This document shows, one piece after another, positions 41,558-50,868 of a stretch of DNA of 64,000 bases. Numbering within the stretch: the first letter of the stretch is position 1; each line of letters starts with the position of its first letter. Source of the stretch: Chitinophagales bacterium (GTDB lineage Bacteria > Bacteroidota > Bacteroidia > Chitinophagales > LD1); the NCBI GenBank assembly GCA_016787045.1, contig JAEUVA010000011.1, positions 269,028 to 333,027 on the forward strand, given 5' to 3'. A program made the position numbers and the translations under genes. The notes beneath the pieces are model-generated. The model made no database searches. It was given only the letters and a program-made list of their open reading frames with translations, and was not told where the DNA came from.

Positions 41558-42721
41558 TTACTGATACAGATCAGTAAACCCAAAGCGTTGTTTATCGCTG
41601 TAGTAGTTTTTTTCTGAAGGCACCCATGCTAAGTCAGACGGAGTAGGAGAATAGTTTTTCATGCTTTCGTCATCTATCTCTGCCATGCGGTAGGGCTCGT
41701 TGTTTTGGTATTCCATTTCAAACTTATGCAATCGTTTGTTGACTAACTCTTGCATCACCGTAGGCAGCCGAAAGCCGGGGTGCTCATTTTTCTTAGACAT
41801 AACGGCAAACAAGCGTCCAATACGAAACTTCAGTTCTCGCTCATCGGTAGTGCCAAAGTTGTGAAGTTTCCACGCTTGTTTCCACACTTCAAAATCGGCA
41901 AAGCGCTGTTTATCGCGTTTGCTGGATCGGTTCATCAACTCTCGCCAATCCAAATACATTTCGCGGTAGATAAGCCGCAATAGCGGACGGATTTTTGACA
42001 AGTGTACGCTACACAAATATTTTTCTTGAGTAAGCCGGTAATACTTTGGAATTATAGCATGCTCTACGCGTCCGCCATCTTCAAAAAATTGGAAAGCATT
42101 ATTAAACGAACGCAAAAATGGCTCACCGGCATCTATGGTGGCAAAGGTTTTGGCTACATGATAAAAATCGCCACACAAGTTAAAGCGGGGCAGGGTGTAA
42201 GCTACCGGGCGCTTTTGATTTAAAATTCTTTTGCGCAGTGTAATCAGGTTTTCGTTTCCTTCGGTTACCGCCACCATGTCGCCATCCCACTTAAGCACCC
42301 ACTCATGCTTTACGTGAGATAGTGCAATTTGTACTATCTCTACCAAAAACTTACCGGGCAATGGCAGTACTACAATATCTTTTTGGTGTTTGTACTTTTC
42401 CTGAAACTCGTAAAGTATTTTCAAGGTATTATCGGTAGAGCCGTTGTCTATTAAGATAAATTGGTCGGCAATTTGTAGCAAACTCTCTAAGCAGGTCATC
42501 AAAAAGGTGTCTTCATCTTTCATCGGGATGTACACCGAAATTCCTTTTTTGAGCGGCTCACCATTTACTGTTTTATGTATGCGCGGAAAGGAAAACTGAT
42601 AGTAACCGTAGTACAGAATTTCTGCAGCCAGCGGCCGCGCTATTTTGTATTTCACAAACTCTACATAGCTCATCAATTTAGATTGCCACGCAGGGGTATC
42701 GTATTTTCGGATAAATGCCAT
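41558..42721 (-). CDS. Glycosyltransferase, GT2-like
   Basis: The 387-residue protein has a GT-A fold pattern: GISVYIPMKDEDTFLMTCLESLL, ILIDNGSTDNTLKILYEFQ, and the metal-binding acidic motif in WVLKWDGDMVAV. A long C-terminal part with several Arg- and Tyr-rich stretches lacks membrane segments, so the enzyme is soluble or peripheral. It is the last gene of a seven-gene minus-strand run that begins at 48182 and lies 11 bases after the preceding member. Confidence 0.87.
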   Translation of the reverse strand: MAFIRKYDTPAWQSKLMSYVEFVKYKIARPLAAEILYYGYYQFSFPRIHKTVNGEPLKKGISVYIPMKDEDTFLMTCLESLLQIADQFILIDNGSTDNTLKILYEFQEKYKHQKDIVVLPLPGKFLVEIVQIALSHVKHEWVLKWDGDMVAVTEGNENLITLRKRILNQKRPVAYTLPRFNLCGDFYHVAKTFATIDAGEPFLRSFNNAFQFFEDGGRVEHAIIPKYYRLTQEKYLCSVHLSKIRPLLRLIYREMYLDWRELMNRSSKRDKQRFADFEVWKQAWKLHNFGTTDERELKFRIGRLFAVMSKKNEHPGFRLPTVMQELVNKRLHKFEMEYQNNEPYRMAEIDDESMKNYSPTPSDLAWVPSEKNYYSDKQRFGFTDLYQ

Positions 42722-42732
42722 GTTGCAAATAA

Positions 42733-43869
42733 TTATGATTCGTAATATTGAATGAGTTTATCTACACAGCGCTCTATGGTAAATTGCTGAGCGGTAGCTA
42801 TGGCAGCTTTGCTCATTTGTGTGTACAACCGCGGATTGTTTATCAAGAACAAAATCTTTTCTGCCAAAATATTGGCATCCCGCTCATGGACTAAGTATCC
42901 ATTTACTCCATCTTGCATTATATCTCTGTTGCCGCCACCATCGGTACACACCACCGGTAGCCCTGCCGCCATGGCTTCTACTAAGGTGAGGCCGAAGGGC
43001 TCTTTGATAGCGGTGTGCAAATAGATAGCGTATTTGTAGTAGTCGTTTTTCATGTGGGCATTGAAGCCACTAAGAGCAACAATATCTTGTAGCCGTTTTT
43101 CATTTATCAAACTTTGGAGAGTGGACTTTTGTTCTCCCTCGCCAAAAATATCCAGCACAAAAGCCGCCTCTTTTCTGTGTAAATATTCGGCCACTTGTAT
43201 GGCCAGTTCAAATCCTTTTACTTTTTCTAAGCGGCCCACCGATACCATGCGGATTAACTGTGGCAGTTTTTTTTCGCCACAAGTATTTTTGGCATCGAGC
43301 TTTATTCCGTTGTGCAATAAGTGTACCCTGCTTGCTATTTCGGGCAGTATAGTTTTGGTGTATGCAGTATACTCGGCCGATACTGCTAAAAACGAAGTGT
43401 TGCGTTTTTTATACTCGCGCATCATCAGCCATCGCTCTATGAAGGCAACCATGCGTTTTTTGAAGGGCCAACCAGCAAATAAGCGAGTATCGTATTGGGT
43501 AGTTGGGCCATGTATATGGCTAAAAAACTTTGCTTTTGAGTAGTTGATTTGGTTGATAATCAAATCAGAAAAATAAATATGTGTGTGTATAACATCGGGA
43601 GCAAATGCGTGTACATATTCTTGCAATGGCTGCAGATGAGGACGGTGTAAAGCCAATATGCTCACATGGCGGGGTATGTTGAACTGCTTGACCTCAATCC
43701 CGTGTAATTCTTTTTCAAACCGGTTGTGCTCATTGGTTAATATGGCAATGGCCGGCTCATACTTGCCTCGCTTTTTTAGTTCCTGGCAAATATCTACCAG
43801 CAAACGCTGTGCGCCACCGCTGTTCATAGCGGGTATCACATGTAAAACTTTTTTGCGAGCAGTCACCAT
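42733..43869 (-). CDS. Glycosyltransferase, GT4
   Basis: The 378-residue protein is a regular GT4 member. N-terminal VLHVIPAMNSGGAQRLLVDICQ, the central THIYFSDLIINQI and FSHIHGPTTQYDT, donor-half RMVSVGRLEKVKGFELAI, FVLDIFGEGEQ and ALSGFNAHMKNDYYKYAIYL precede the classical EPFGLTLVEAMAAGLPVVCTDGGG, given here in two overlapping views. All residues of the E-x7-E motif are present. The donor and acceptor are not known. It sits six bases after a GT2 gene and 11 before another in the minus-strand glycan operon. Confidence 0.93.
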   Translation of the reverse strand: MVTARKKVLHVIPAMNSGGAQRLLVDICQELKKRGKYEPAIAILTNEHNRFEKELHGIEVKQFNIPRHVSILALHRPHLQPLQEYVHAFAPDVIHTHIYFSDLIINQINYSKAKFFSHIHGPTTQYDTRLFAGWPFKKRMVAFIERWLMMREYKKRNTSFLAVSAEYTAYTKTILPEIASRVHLLHNGIKLDAKNTCGEKKLPQLIRMVSVGRLEKVKGFELAIQVAEYLHRKEAAFVLDIFGEGEQKSTLQSLINEKRLQDIVALSGFNAHMKNDYYKYAIYLHTAIKEPFGLTLVEAMAAGLPVVCTDGGGNRDIMQDGVNGYLVHERDANILAEKILFLINNPRLYTQMSKAAIATAQQFTIERCVDKLIQYYES

Positions 43870-43875
43870 GCAAAT

Positions 43876-44796
43876 CTAATCGGCAGAGATTTCGGTCAGT
43901 TGAAAAATGCGTTGCCAAGAAAAGTACAAGCACAATTGTGCTAAAATATTTACCCTGAATTTGGTTTGAACAGAGGACGAATCAGCAAAAATGGCCTTCA
44001 GTAAATACTGTATTGCTTTCAACCTTCTTTTGAAAAAAATGTGGTGATACGCTATTTGTACATAGCAACCACTGATGCGCGCTTGCTGTATGCCCGGGCT
44101 TATTTTTCCCCCAAATTTATCGGGTGCAAAAATGTATAGCAGCGTTTTTAAAGAGTGAGCCGCTCCGTTGTTTTTGATACTTACCGAGCGGTCGTTATGG
44201 TCTAAGGCAACAATAGTAAACTGATCTTCCAGATATTTGGGTAGCTCGTAGTTAGCTATCCGAAGCCACAACTCCACGTCTTCTCCGTTGCTAATGGCTG
44301 GGTTAAATAACTCGCGCTGAAACAAGCTACGGTGCATGCACACTTGCGGAATACCGATGACATTGCCCACCAAAAAATCAAACACATTTCCACCGCTGTA
44401 GGCCTCTATCGGGCTTTTAGAAACGAGGCCGTTTTTTTCAAAGCAGATGCCAGTATAGAAAAAGCGGCTATCAGCATGGTGCGAAATAGATTGATGAAGC
44501 AACTCCAAACGCTGCGGTAAGTAGTAATCATCGCTATCTAAAAAACAGATATAGTTGCCAGTAGCGTTTTTAATGCCGTTGTTTCTGGCAGCACTACGCT
44601 CGGCATTTTGCTGATAGATGTAGTGTATGCGTTGATCCTTCAAAAATGACAGAACGGCTTCTTTTGTGTTGTCTGTACTGCCATCATCTACAATCAGCAG
44701 CTCCCAGTCGGTATAGGTTTGTTGCTGCACACTCTGTATGGCCTTGCCAATGAGATGAGCACGATTGTAAGTAGGGATAATGATGGAGAATTTCAT
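43876..44796 (-). CDS. Glycosyltransferase, GT2
   Basis: The 306-residue protein has the standard GT2 start FSIIIPTYNRAHLIGKAIQS, then LLIVDDGSTDNTKEAV and NYICFLDSDDYYLPQRL with the DxD-type motif. The C-terminal third (YHHIFFKRRLKAIQYLLKAI) is helical and possibly membrane-associated. Its ATG overlaps the stop of the FkbM gene upstream, so the two are translationally coupled. The acceptor is unknown. Confidence 0.93.
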   Translation of the reverse strand: MKFSIIIPTYNRAHLIGKAIQSVQQQTYTDWELLIVDDGSTDNTKEAVLSFLKDQRIHYIYQQNAERSAARNNGIKNATGNYICFLDSDDYYLPQRLELLHQSISHHADSRFFYTGICFEKNGLVSKSPIEAYSGGNVFDFLVGNVIGIPQVCMHRSLFQRELFNPAISNGEDVELWLRIANYELPKYLEDQFTIVALDHNDRSVSIKNNGAAHSLKTLLYIFAPDKFGGKISPGIQQARISGCYVQIAYHHIFFKRRLKAIQYLLKAIFADSSSVQTKFRVNILAQLCLYFSWQRIFQLTEISAD

Positions 44797-45566
44797 GGTT
44801 CAAAAAATACAATTTCATTTTCCCCTGATACGGCTCTTGTATGCTTGAACTTACTGATAGCAGCATTAAACCTTGCCTCGCAACCCGGCTTGAATCGCTC
44901 GTGTAATTCAATAATCAATGTTTTTGTTTTGCTCATCCAGTTCTCATACCCGGCCTCCAGTAATTCGTACTCTGCTCCTTCTATATCTATTTTCAGAATA
45001 TCTATTTGAGGGATATCAAACTGTTCCATTAACTGTTTTATACCCACTGCTTTAAATGATTCCGGGTCGCTTTCTGTAGTTTCGGATACTGTAAAGGCCC
45101 ATTTAGAAGCTGCCTTATTCGTTATCTTCAGATATGCATCATTTTTCCATATTGCTGAGTGCACTACCCTAACGTTTTTCAGCGCAGAAGTGTTTTTTAA
45201 AATCATTTCAACATTGGAGCTATCTGGCTCTATGGCAACCACTATTGCAGCCGGGTTTTGCGCTGCAAAGTACACCGCACTGTACCCTACATTGGCGCCA
45301 CAGTCTATGATATAATTTGTGGATTTGCTGTCAGTGTTGAGTTTGTAACATTCGTGCGCAAAAACGTGTTCAAAAGAAAAAACATCAGATGTATTTGGGC
45401 GTATAAAAACCTGCTGCGATGAATCAGGAAGTTGAACACGAATTAGCGGATCCGTATTTTTTCTTACCAACAAGTAAGTTTTCGGTCCACCTATCAAGCC
45501 CCACCTTTTTATATAGGCCATTATGGTAAGTAGGCGATAATAAATCAAACGTATGTTGTGCAGCAT
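44793..45566 (-). CDS. FkbM-family SAM-dependent methyltransferase
   Basis: The 257-residue protein shows the FkbM pattern: NYIIDCGANVGYSAVYFAAQN as SAM site, VAIEPDSSNVEMILKN, VVHSAIWKNDAYLKI and IDILKIDIEGAEYELLEAG. It differs in sequence from the other FkbM protein of the window (36247-37008), so the two probably modify different sites. Another in-frame ATG lies 15 codons downstream, but the upstream one is kept because the region before it fits the tight spacing. It overlaps the GT2 gene and is two bases after the sulfotransferase gene. Confidence 0.88.
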   Translation of the reverse strand: MLHNIRLIYYRLLTIMAYIKRWGLIGGPKTYLLVRKNTDPLIRVQLPDSSQQVFIRPNTSDVFSFEHVFAHECYKLNTDSKSTNYIIDCGANVGYSAVYFAAQNPAAIVVAIEPDSSNVEMILKNTSALKNVRVVHSAIWKNDAYLKITNKAASKWAFTVSETTESDPESFKAVGIKQLMEQFDIPQIDILKIDIEGAEYELLEAGYENWMSKTKTLIIELHERFKPGCEARFNAAISKFKHTRAVSGENEIVFFEP

Positions 45567-45568
45567 TT

Positions 45569-46267
45569 TTAAAAGGTATATCCCATCAAATCAATCACAT
45601 TTTTGCATTTATCTGCCACAATGTTTTTGAGTTCATCGGTATAATACTCGCGGTAGTGTTTTTTTTCTTTGCGCAGGTTGCCCTTGGCCGAAGGTAAAAG
45701 TCCATCGTACGGAATATGAAGTTGGCGGCATACTTCGCTCAGTTCATCTGCCAGGTGCTCAAACCGAATCACTTTATCTACCAGTAACTGACCATTTACA
45801 TCGGTGTAAATAGACGAGGAGTTGTAGAAAGATTTTTCGCGGATAAACTGCTCAAAATCCAAGTCCGGATTTTTAAGGTGGCGATGAAAAAAATAAGCAG
45901 ACACCGCTTTGTCCCACGGGTTGCGCTCTACCGTAAACTTGAAGAGCGAGTTCCAAACGGCAGCGCCCAAATGGTTCTTTACATCTGCGGCATGTGAGTG
46001 TGGGCCATATAAGTTGATGCCCTGCTTTCGTACTGTTTCATCGGTGGCATATCGGTAAAAATCTTGTAGCGAATACTTCCACGGAAACGGTTTTTGATAG
46101 CGTTGTGGCTTTATTGCACCGGCAGGTCTCAACAATTCGTCATTGGCAGCTACCGGAGTCACAATATCTTCTGCTCCGCAAAACCGGCTTAGCGACAGCT
46201 CTATAGAAGTGCCGCCAGTTTTGGTGTTTTTTATGAATACAAATTGGTGCTTAAAAGAAACAATCAT
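45569..46267 (-). CDS. Sulfotransferase family 2-like protein
   Basis: The 232-residue protein resembles carbohydrate sulfotransferases of the heparan/chondroitin type. The PAPS 5'-phosphosulfate loop is FIKNTKTGGTSIE near residues 10-23. The 3'-phosphate-binding stretch is FTVERNPWDKAVSAYFF, with the conserved Arg and Ser. Such enzymes transfer sulfate from PAPS to a sugar hydroxyl. Placement among glycosyltransferases supports a glycan target. It lies 36 bases after a second, dissimilar sulfotransferase gene and two bases before the FkbM gene. No PAPS synthesis genes are in the window. Confidence 0.82.
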   Translation of the reverse strand: MIVSFKHQFVFIKNTKTGGTSIELSLSRFCGAEDIVTPVAANDELLRPAGAIKPQRYQKPFPWKYSLQDFYRYATDETVRKQGINLYGPHSHAADVKNHLGAAVWNSLFKFTVERNPWDKAVSAYFFHRHLKNPDLDFEQFIREKSFYNSSSIYTDVNGQLLVDKVIRFEHLADELSEVCRQLHIPYDGLLPSAKGNLRKEKKHYREYYTDELKNIVADKCKNVIDLMGYTF

Positions 46268-46303
46268 TAGGAAATGTTAAGATGGGCAAACAGGTGCAAA
46301 AAA

Positions 46304-47314
46304 TTATTCATATCCCAATTTAGCATAGTCGGGTTCCGGGTTCAAAGAGTAGGCATCTATGCCATAGCTGTTTACAATCTGCATAATGTTTTCGGCTTGC
46401 TCGTTGGTTAAGTATTTTTTCCAGTTTAGTAATTGGTTGCCGCCTGTAAGTATGCCGGAGCCGGACTTGGTGGTGGCGCTGGGTTTTTTCATGCGCTCAA
46501 GTATTTGCGGGTCAAAAGATTGGTTCAACCTCTTGGACAAACGCGCCAACTCATATTCCGGCCGCAGCAGCAAACTTTCGTACGATACGGTTATCCATTT
46601 TTTATTGTTGTAAGCGTGGTTAAGTGGTATGGTGTTGCTGATGGCCCACCAGTTGGCAAACATTTCTTCGCGGGTCTTAATGGCTGAAATTTGAGTGCTA
46701 AATTTTTGATATATATCAGCATACTTTGCCGGGGTGTGTCTAAAAATATTGCTGTTTTCGCCCATGGTACCAAAGGCCTCGTGCCTAAACTGTGAGGAGA
46801 TAACGGCCAACGGATGGCGCACTAAGTAGATAGGGGTAACAGCAAACCGATCGACCAACCACGGAAGCAGCATGTTGGCCCGGCAAAACTTGATAAGCAG
46901 TTGCGGTGCACTAAAATTGCCATGTACATTGGCATAGCCATATACCGTGTTGTAACACAACGCTTGCCCCGTTAGCAGTTTTTTAAAAAACTGTTCGGCT
47001 TCGGGCCAGTTTTCGTGCTGCGGTATGTAAGGAATCCACCCGAGTTGTTTTCCAAACTTGGTATATCCGCACTGTTGTAAAGAGGGTTGAAAGAGCGGCT
47101 CCCAAAGCATTAATGTGTTTTGGCCATAAAAGCACTCGGCCACCCACGTAGTACCACCACGCGGCTCACCACAAATTAAAATGTGCTTTGATGTGTCTGC
47201 ATAGCGGTTGTCTTTTTCAATTTGCTTTTGCAGGCGTGCAGCATGTTGTTCTTTTTGCCATTGTTTAATGCCACTGGCGTAATTTCGTAATCGTTCGGTA
47301 ATGGTTACAGACAT
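46304..47314 (-). CDS. Sulfotransferase, P-loop type
   Basis: The 336-residue protein has the PAPS-binding loop HILICGEPRGGTTWVAECF near residues 44-62, and the 3'-phosphate motif IYLVRHPLAVISSQFRHEAFG. It also has WITVSYESLLLRPEYEL and the later SGSGILTGGNQLLNW. It differs clearly from the neighbouring 232-residue sulfotransferase, so sulfation at two positions is likely. It is four bases after the GT2 gene that begins this operon. The acceptor is presumably the surface glycan made here. Confidence 0.88.
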   Translation of the reverse strand: MSVTITERLRNYASGIKQWQKEQHAARLQKQIEKDNRYADTSKHILICGEPRGGTTWVAECFYGQNTLMLWEPLFQPSLQQCGYTKFGKQLGWIPYIPQHENWPEAEQFFKKLLTGQALCYNTVYGYANVHGNFSAPQLLIKFCRANMLLPWLVDRFAVTPIYLVRHPLAVISSQFRHEAFGTMGENSNIFRHTPAKYADIYQKFSTQISAIKTREEMFANWWAISNTIPLNHAYNNKKWITVSYESLLLRPEYELARLSKRLNQSFDPQILERMKKPSATTKSGSGILTGGNQLLNWKKYLTNEQAENIMQIVNSYGIDAYSLNPEPDYAKLGYE

Positions 47315-47318
47315 GGGC

Positions 47319-48182
47319 TTAGCTATTTGACCACCACTTACCTAATATCTGATACCTCAAAAACCGATAAGGCGCCAAGAGCGCTTTGCCCAGGCGGTAG
47401 TCGGTAGAAGACTCATAAAACTCGGTGGTGGTTTTTACGCTTTTGATAAAAAGAGGTAATACTTGTTCAACACTTATTTTTCTGCGCCTGCAAGCATCTA
47501 CTTTGGCCAATATGCCCCAGGCAAAGGCCTTGTCGGTATTATGAAAGTTAGAAATACCATTCAGGTGTTCACGGTAGTAATACAGCGCATGGTTGATAAA
47601 AAGAATTTTCCCCGCTTCTTCTAACTTTAAATAAAGATCCTGATCTACTGCGCGGGTGTATTCGGCACTTATGCCTTCTGTTTTATTATAGGCCGCCCGC
47701 TTAAAACTTACAAAGTGGCTCACTTTTCCGGTTTGCACGGTAAGGTAGGTGTCGGGCGCAGTTATTTGTGTTTGATAAAATGATTCACTAATCTTTTCTA
47801 ACTTTTCGTTACAGTGCCAAAATCGGGAATACACCATGCTTACTTCCGAGTTAGCCAAATGTGCTTGTATCATTAACTCCACTGCATTTTCTGTAATGGC
47901 ATCATCCGGGTCCACAAAGCCACACACTTCTCCGGAGGCCAATTCGGCACAGCGCCTTTTGGTGTAGCCGCAACCCCTGTTCTGTTCGTTTACAAAAAAT
48001 TTAATGCGGCTATCTGAAGTGTATTTTTCTAAAATCTGTAGGGAATTATCTGTAGAGGCATCGTCCACAATTACAATCTCCCAGTTGGTGTAAGTTTGTT
48101 GCAACACGCTATTAATGGCATCCTCAATGTATCGGCCATTATTGTAGTTAGCTATTAAAACAGAAAAAAGAGGGTTCGGCAT
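47319..48182 (-). CDS. Glycosyltransferase, GT2
   Basis: The protein has 287 residues from the ATG at 48182; a GTG two codons upstream is possible. The start PLFSVLIANYNNGRYIEDAINS, the motif IVIVDDASTDNSLQIL, and GEVCGFVDPDDAITENAVEL with the metal-binding acids identify GT2. It is the first gene of the minus-strand run to 41558 (GT2, sulfotransferase, sulfotransferase, FkbM, GT2, GT4, GT2), with gaps of four to 36 bases and one overlap. A TACATTTGC promoter-like element lies 32 bases upstream. Confidence 0.93.
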   Translation of the reverse strand: MPNPLFSVLIANYNNGRYIEDAINSVLQQTYTNWEIVIVDDASTDNSLQILEKYTSDSRIKFFVNEQNRGCGYTKRRCAELASGEVCGFVDPDDAITENAVELMIQAHLANSEVSMVYSRFWHCNEKLEKISESFYQTQITAPDTYLTVQTGKVSHFVSFKRAAYNKTEGISAEYTRAVDQDLYLKLEEAGKILFINHALYYYREHLNGISNFHNTDKAFAWGILAKVDACRRRKISVEQVLPLFIKSVKTTTEFYESSTDYRLGKALLAPYRFLRYQILGKWWSNS

Positions 48183-48214
48183 GAACACTTATAGGTTGGA
48201 TAATAATGTTGTGC

Positions 48215-48223
48215 GCAAATGTA
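48215..48223 (-). promoter_or_regulatory. Candidate promoter of the seven-gene sulfotransferase/GT operon
   Basis: On the minus strand TACATTTGC matches TAnnTTTG fully. A TTG lies 18 bases further upstream, within the reported 17-23 base spacing for -33/-7 promoters of Bacteroidota. This is the best promoter candidate in the window. Confidence 0.5.
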
Positions 48224-48364
48224 TCAGCCCCAATCGGTTTACAAAAGTGGTTGTTTGAAGTAATATGCCACCTTATCAAAGTTCTTATATTGCGCCAATT
48301 GATTTTTGCCCAACAGTAATCTAAACAACTATTATTTCAAACCAGAGTAGCATTTATGTAAGTT

Positions 48365-49828
48365 ATGTTGTTTAACTCTCCTGAATACGCTGTTTTTTTT
48401 CTTGTTGTTTTTATACTCTACTGGTTTGTATTCAGTAAGAAGCTGTTATTTCAAAATGCCCTGCTATTGGGAGTAAGCTATTATTTCTACGCTTGTTGGG
48501 ACTGGCGGTTTTTGTTTCTTCTCATGTTTTCTACAATACTGGATTACATGACCGGAATAAAAATGGAGCAGTCAAGCTCTGTGGCTACCAAGAGAATTTG
48601 GTTTTGGGTTAGTGTGTTCATTAACTTAGGGTTTTTAGGAGTGTTTAAGTACTACAATTTTTTTGTAGAGTCTTTTACGCAATTGCTAGGCCAGCTGGGG
48701 TGGTCAATAAGTCCACTACTGATAAGTGTGGTTTTACCGGTAGGCATTTCATTTTACACCTTTCACGGATTATCATACGTTATTGATATTTACAAAGGCC
48801 GTATACAAGCGGAACACAACTTCATTAGCTACGCGGTGTTTGTTAGTTTTTTTCCTCTTTTAGTAGCAGGGCCTATAGAGCGAGCCACCCACTTGTTGCC
48901 GCAAATAAAAAGACCACGGCAATTTGACTACGGAAAGTCAGTAGATGGTCTGCGACAAATACTTTGGGGGTTGTTTAAAAAAATTGTGATTGCCGATAAC
49001 AGCGCACGGCTGGCAGATATGGTGTTTAATAACTATGTAGAATATTCAGGTGCAGCACTATTGCTCGGAGCTGTTTTTTTTGCATTTCAGATTTATGGTG
49101 ATTTTTCCGGATACTCAGATATAGCACTTGGCTCTGCACGCTTACTGGGCATAGAACTTTTGCAGAACTTTTCTTACCCCTATTTTTCAAGAGATATTGC
49201 AGAGTTTTGGAGACGATGGCACATTTCACTTTCATCATGGTTTAAAGATTATTTATATATACCATTGGGTGGAAGTGAAGGAGGTAAATGGATGCGAATC
49301 CGCAATACGGTTATCATTTTTACTGTTAGTGGATTTTGGCATGGTGCTAACTGGACATTTATTTTTTGGGGGGTGTTAAATGCCCTTTTTATACTGCCCT
49401 CAATCATCTCAAAAACAAACCGCAGTAACCTTCAGATTGTGGCTGCGGGAAGAGTGTTTCCCACCTTACAGGAAGTATTTCAAATGATGGCAACCTTCGG
49501 ATTAGCTGTTTTTGCTTGGATTTTTTTCAGGTCTCAAACACTGATACAGAGCATTGGTTATGTTAAAAACTTGTTTGTAGGTTTGGTGAACGCCAAGGGC
49601 TATGCTCAAGTGGTAAACATTTTGTATTGGCGCTCGGGGTATGTAGTGGTATTGTTTATTGTGTTTATGATATGTGTAGAGTGGATTGGCCGAGAACAGA
49701 AGCACGGATTGGCAAAATTTGCATTTAATGTTCACAAGTCACTCCGCTGGTTGGTGTATGTGATAATTGCCGTTATGATTTTGCTCTATTCTGGTACCGA
49801 TCAGCAGTTTATTTATTTTCAATTTTAG
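48365..49828 (+). CDS. MBOAT-family membrane O-acyltransferase (AlgI-like)
   Basis: The 487-residue protein has about ten membrane segments and starts MLFNSPEYAVFFLVVFILYWF, as AlgI/DltB-like acyltransferases often do. The conserved region reads YFSRDIAEFWRRWHISLSSW and then FKDYLYIPLGGS. The catalytic histidine is in VSGFWHGANWTFIFWG. Such proteins move acyl groups across the inner membrane to a periplasmic acceptor such as alginate. The gene after it encodes an SGNH-like protein, the usual partner. The two are more AT-rich than the glycan genes to their left. The 182-base gap upstream shows no full match to the promoter element. Confidence 0.93.
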   Translation: MLFNSPEYAVFFLVVFILYWFVFSKKLLFQNALLLGVSYYFYACWDWRFLFLLMFSTILDYMTGIKMEQSSSVATKRIWFWVSVFINLGFLGVFKYYNFFVESFTQLLGQLGWSISPLLISVVLPVGISFYTFHGLSYVIDIYKGRIQAEHNFISYAVFVSFFPLLVAGPIERATHLLPQIKRPRQFDYGKSVDGLRQILWGLFKKIVIADNSARLADMVFNNYVEYSGAALLLGAVFFAFQIYGDFSGYSDIALGSARLLGIELLQNFSYPYFSRDIAEFWRRWHISLSSWFKDYLYIPLGGSEGGKWMRIRNTVIIFTVSGFWHGANWTFIFWGVLNALFILPSIISKTNRSNLQIVAAGRVFPTLQEVFQMMATFGLAVFAWIFFRSQTLIQSIGYVKNLFVGLVNAKGYAQVVNILYWRSGYVVVLFIVFMICVEWIGREQKHGLAKFAFNVHKSLRWLVYVIIAVMILLYSGTDQQFIYFQF

Positions 49829-49835
49829 ATTAAAA

Positions 49836-50753
49836 ATGGGACGTTTAGTATCTCAAACTGTACTTTATAGCGTTATTGTAGCCGTTGTGTTTTGCATTCT
49901 TGTGTCGGGTGCAAACGGGTATTCCGATGCGTTTTATCTGCGGTTTACAACGCCACCACAATCTTCAATGATATTAGGAACCTCCCGAGCGGCACAAGGG
50001 TTGTTGCCACAGGTGCTTGACCAATATGTGCCTACCAAGTTTTTCAATTATTCTTTTACGATTGCACATAGCCCTTATGGGGAGGTATACTACAACAGTA
50101 TTTTGCATAAACTGGACTCCAGAAGTAAAAACGGTATTTTTATTGTAGCCGTTGACCCTTGGTCGTTGTCAGCTGTAGTCACGCGCGATTCTTTTGAAAG
50201 CGAGTTTCCTGAAGCGCATCTTCTTTTAGCCAATACAAAGTTTGTCAATTTGAACCCCAACATCCCATATATTATACAAAATTTTAAAGGAAAATACTAT
50301 ACGCTGATAGCACCTCAAAAACGGGAATTGCTGTTGCACGATAACGGGTGGTTGGAGGTTTCAGTGCCTATGGATAGTGAATCTGTTTTGCGGAGAACAA
50401 CAGCAAAATTCAAAGAGTATAAAGAGGAGAACTTACCAAACCGAAAAATATCTGCAACGCGGTTAAAGTACTTTGCGAAAACAATTGACACGCTCAAAAA
50501 ACATGGTGAAGTATACATTGTAAGGTTACCGGCACATTCAAAAATAATTGAAATGGAACATCAACTTGCTCCAAATTTTGATTCGCTGATTCAACCGGTT
50601 GTTGCCAAGGTCAATGGTTATCTCGATTTAGCCAAACAATCAGAAAGCTACGTTTATACAGATGGCAATCATCTTTACAAAGAATCTGGAGCAAAGTTAT
50701 CTGAAAAAGTCGGACAGTGGATAGCTCAACAGCGTAGTGAAAACAAGGAATAG
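49836..50753 (+). CDS. SGNH-hydrolase-like periplasmic protein, probable partner of the MBOAT acyltransferase
   Basis: The 305-residue protein has an N-terminal membrane anchor (TVLYSVIVAVVFCILVSGANG) with the rest outside the cytoplasm. The GTSR motif in SMILGTSRAAQGLLP (candidate nucleophile Ser) and the C-terminal DGNHLYKESGAKL (candidate Asp-x-x-His) fit an SGNH-type fold as in DltD, AlgJ and AlgX. It starts seven bases after the MBOAT gene. Together they may acylate a secreted polymer, perhaps that of the neighbouring loci. The family was assigned from the two motifs and context; overall similarity is not obvious. Confidence 0.72.
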   Translation: MGRLVSQTVLYSVIVAVVFCILVSGANGYSDAFYLRFTTPPQSSMILGTSRAAQGLLPQVLDQYVPTKFFNYSFTIAHSPYGEVYYNSILHKLDSRSKNGIFIVAVDPWSLSAVVTRDSFESEFPEAHLLLANTKFVNLNPNIPYIIQNFKGKYYTLIAPQKRELLLHDNGWLEVSVPMDSESVLRRTTAKFKEYKEENLPNRKISATRLKYFAKTIDTLKKHGEVYIVRLPAHSKIIEMEHQLAPNFDSLIQPVVAKVNGYLDLAKQSESYVYTDGNHLYKESGAKLSEKVGQWIAQQRSENKE

Positions 50754-50777
50754 CTATGCAGTGAACCTGTTTATCAA

Positions 50778-50797
50778 AGAAATGGGCACCATTTTTT
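50778..50797 (+). terminator. Weak intrinsic terminator after the MBOAT/SGNH pair
   Basis: A six-base stem (AAATGG at 50780-50785 with CCATTT at 50789-50794, loop GCA) runs into six T residues (50792-50797). The stem is low in GC, so efficiency is doubtful. Confidence 0.4.
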
Positions 50798-50868
50798 AAT
50801 TAGATCGTGTATCAGAAAAGGACCGGATACTTTTACATATCGTTTGAAGTTCTAATATGATTGGGTAG

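Noticed and set aside
48285..48296. TATATTGCGCC upstream of the MBOAT gene
   Set aside because: One base short of the TAnnTTnGC pattern and about 70 bases from the start; not reported as a promoter.
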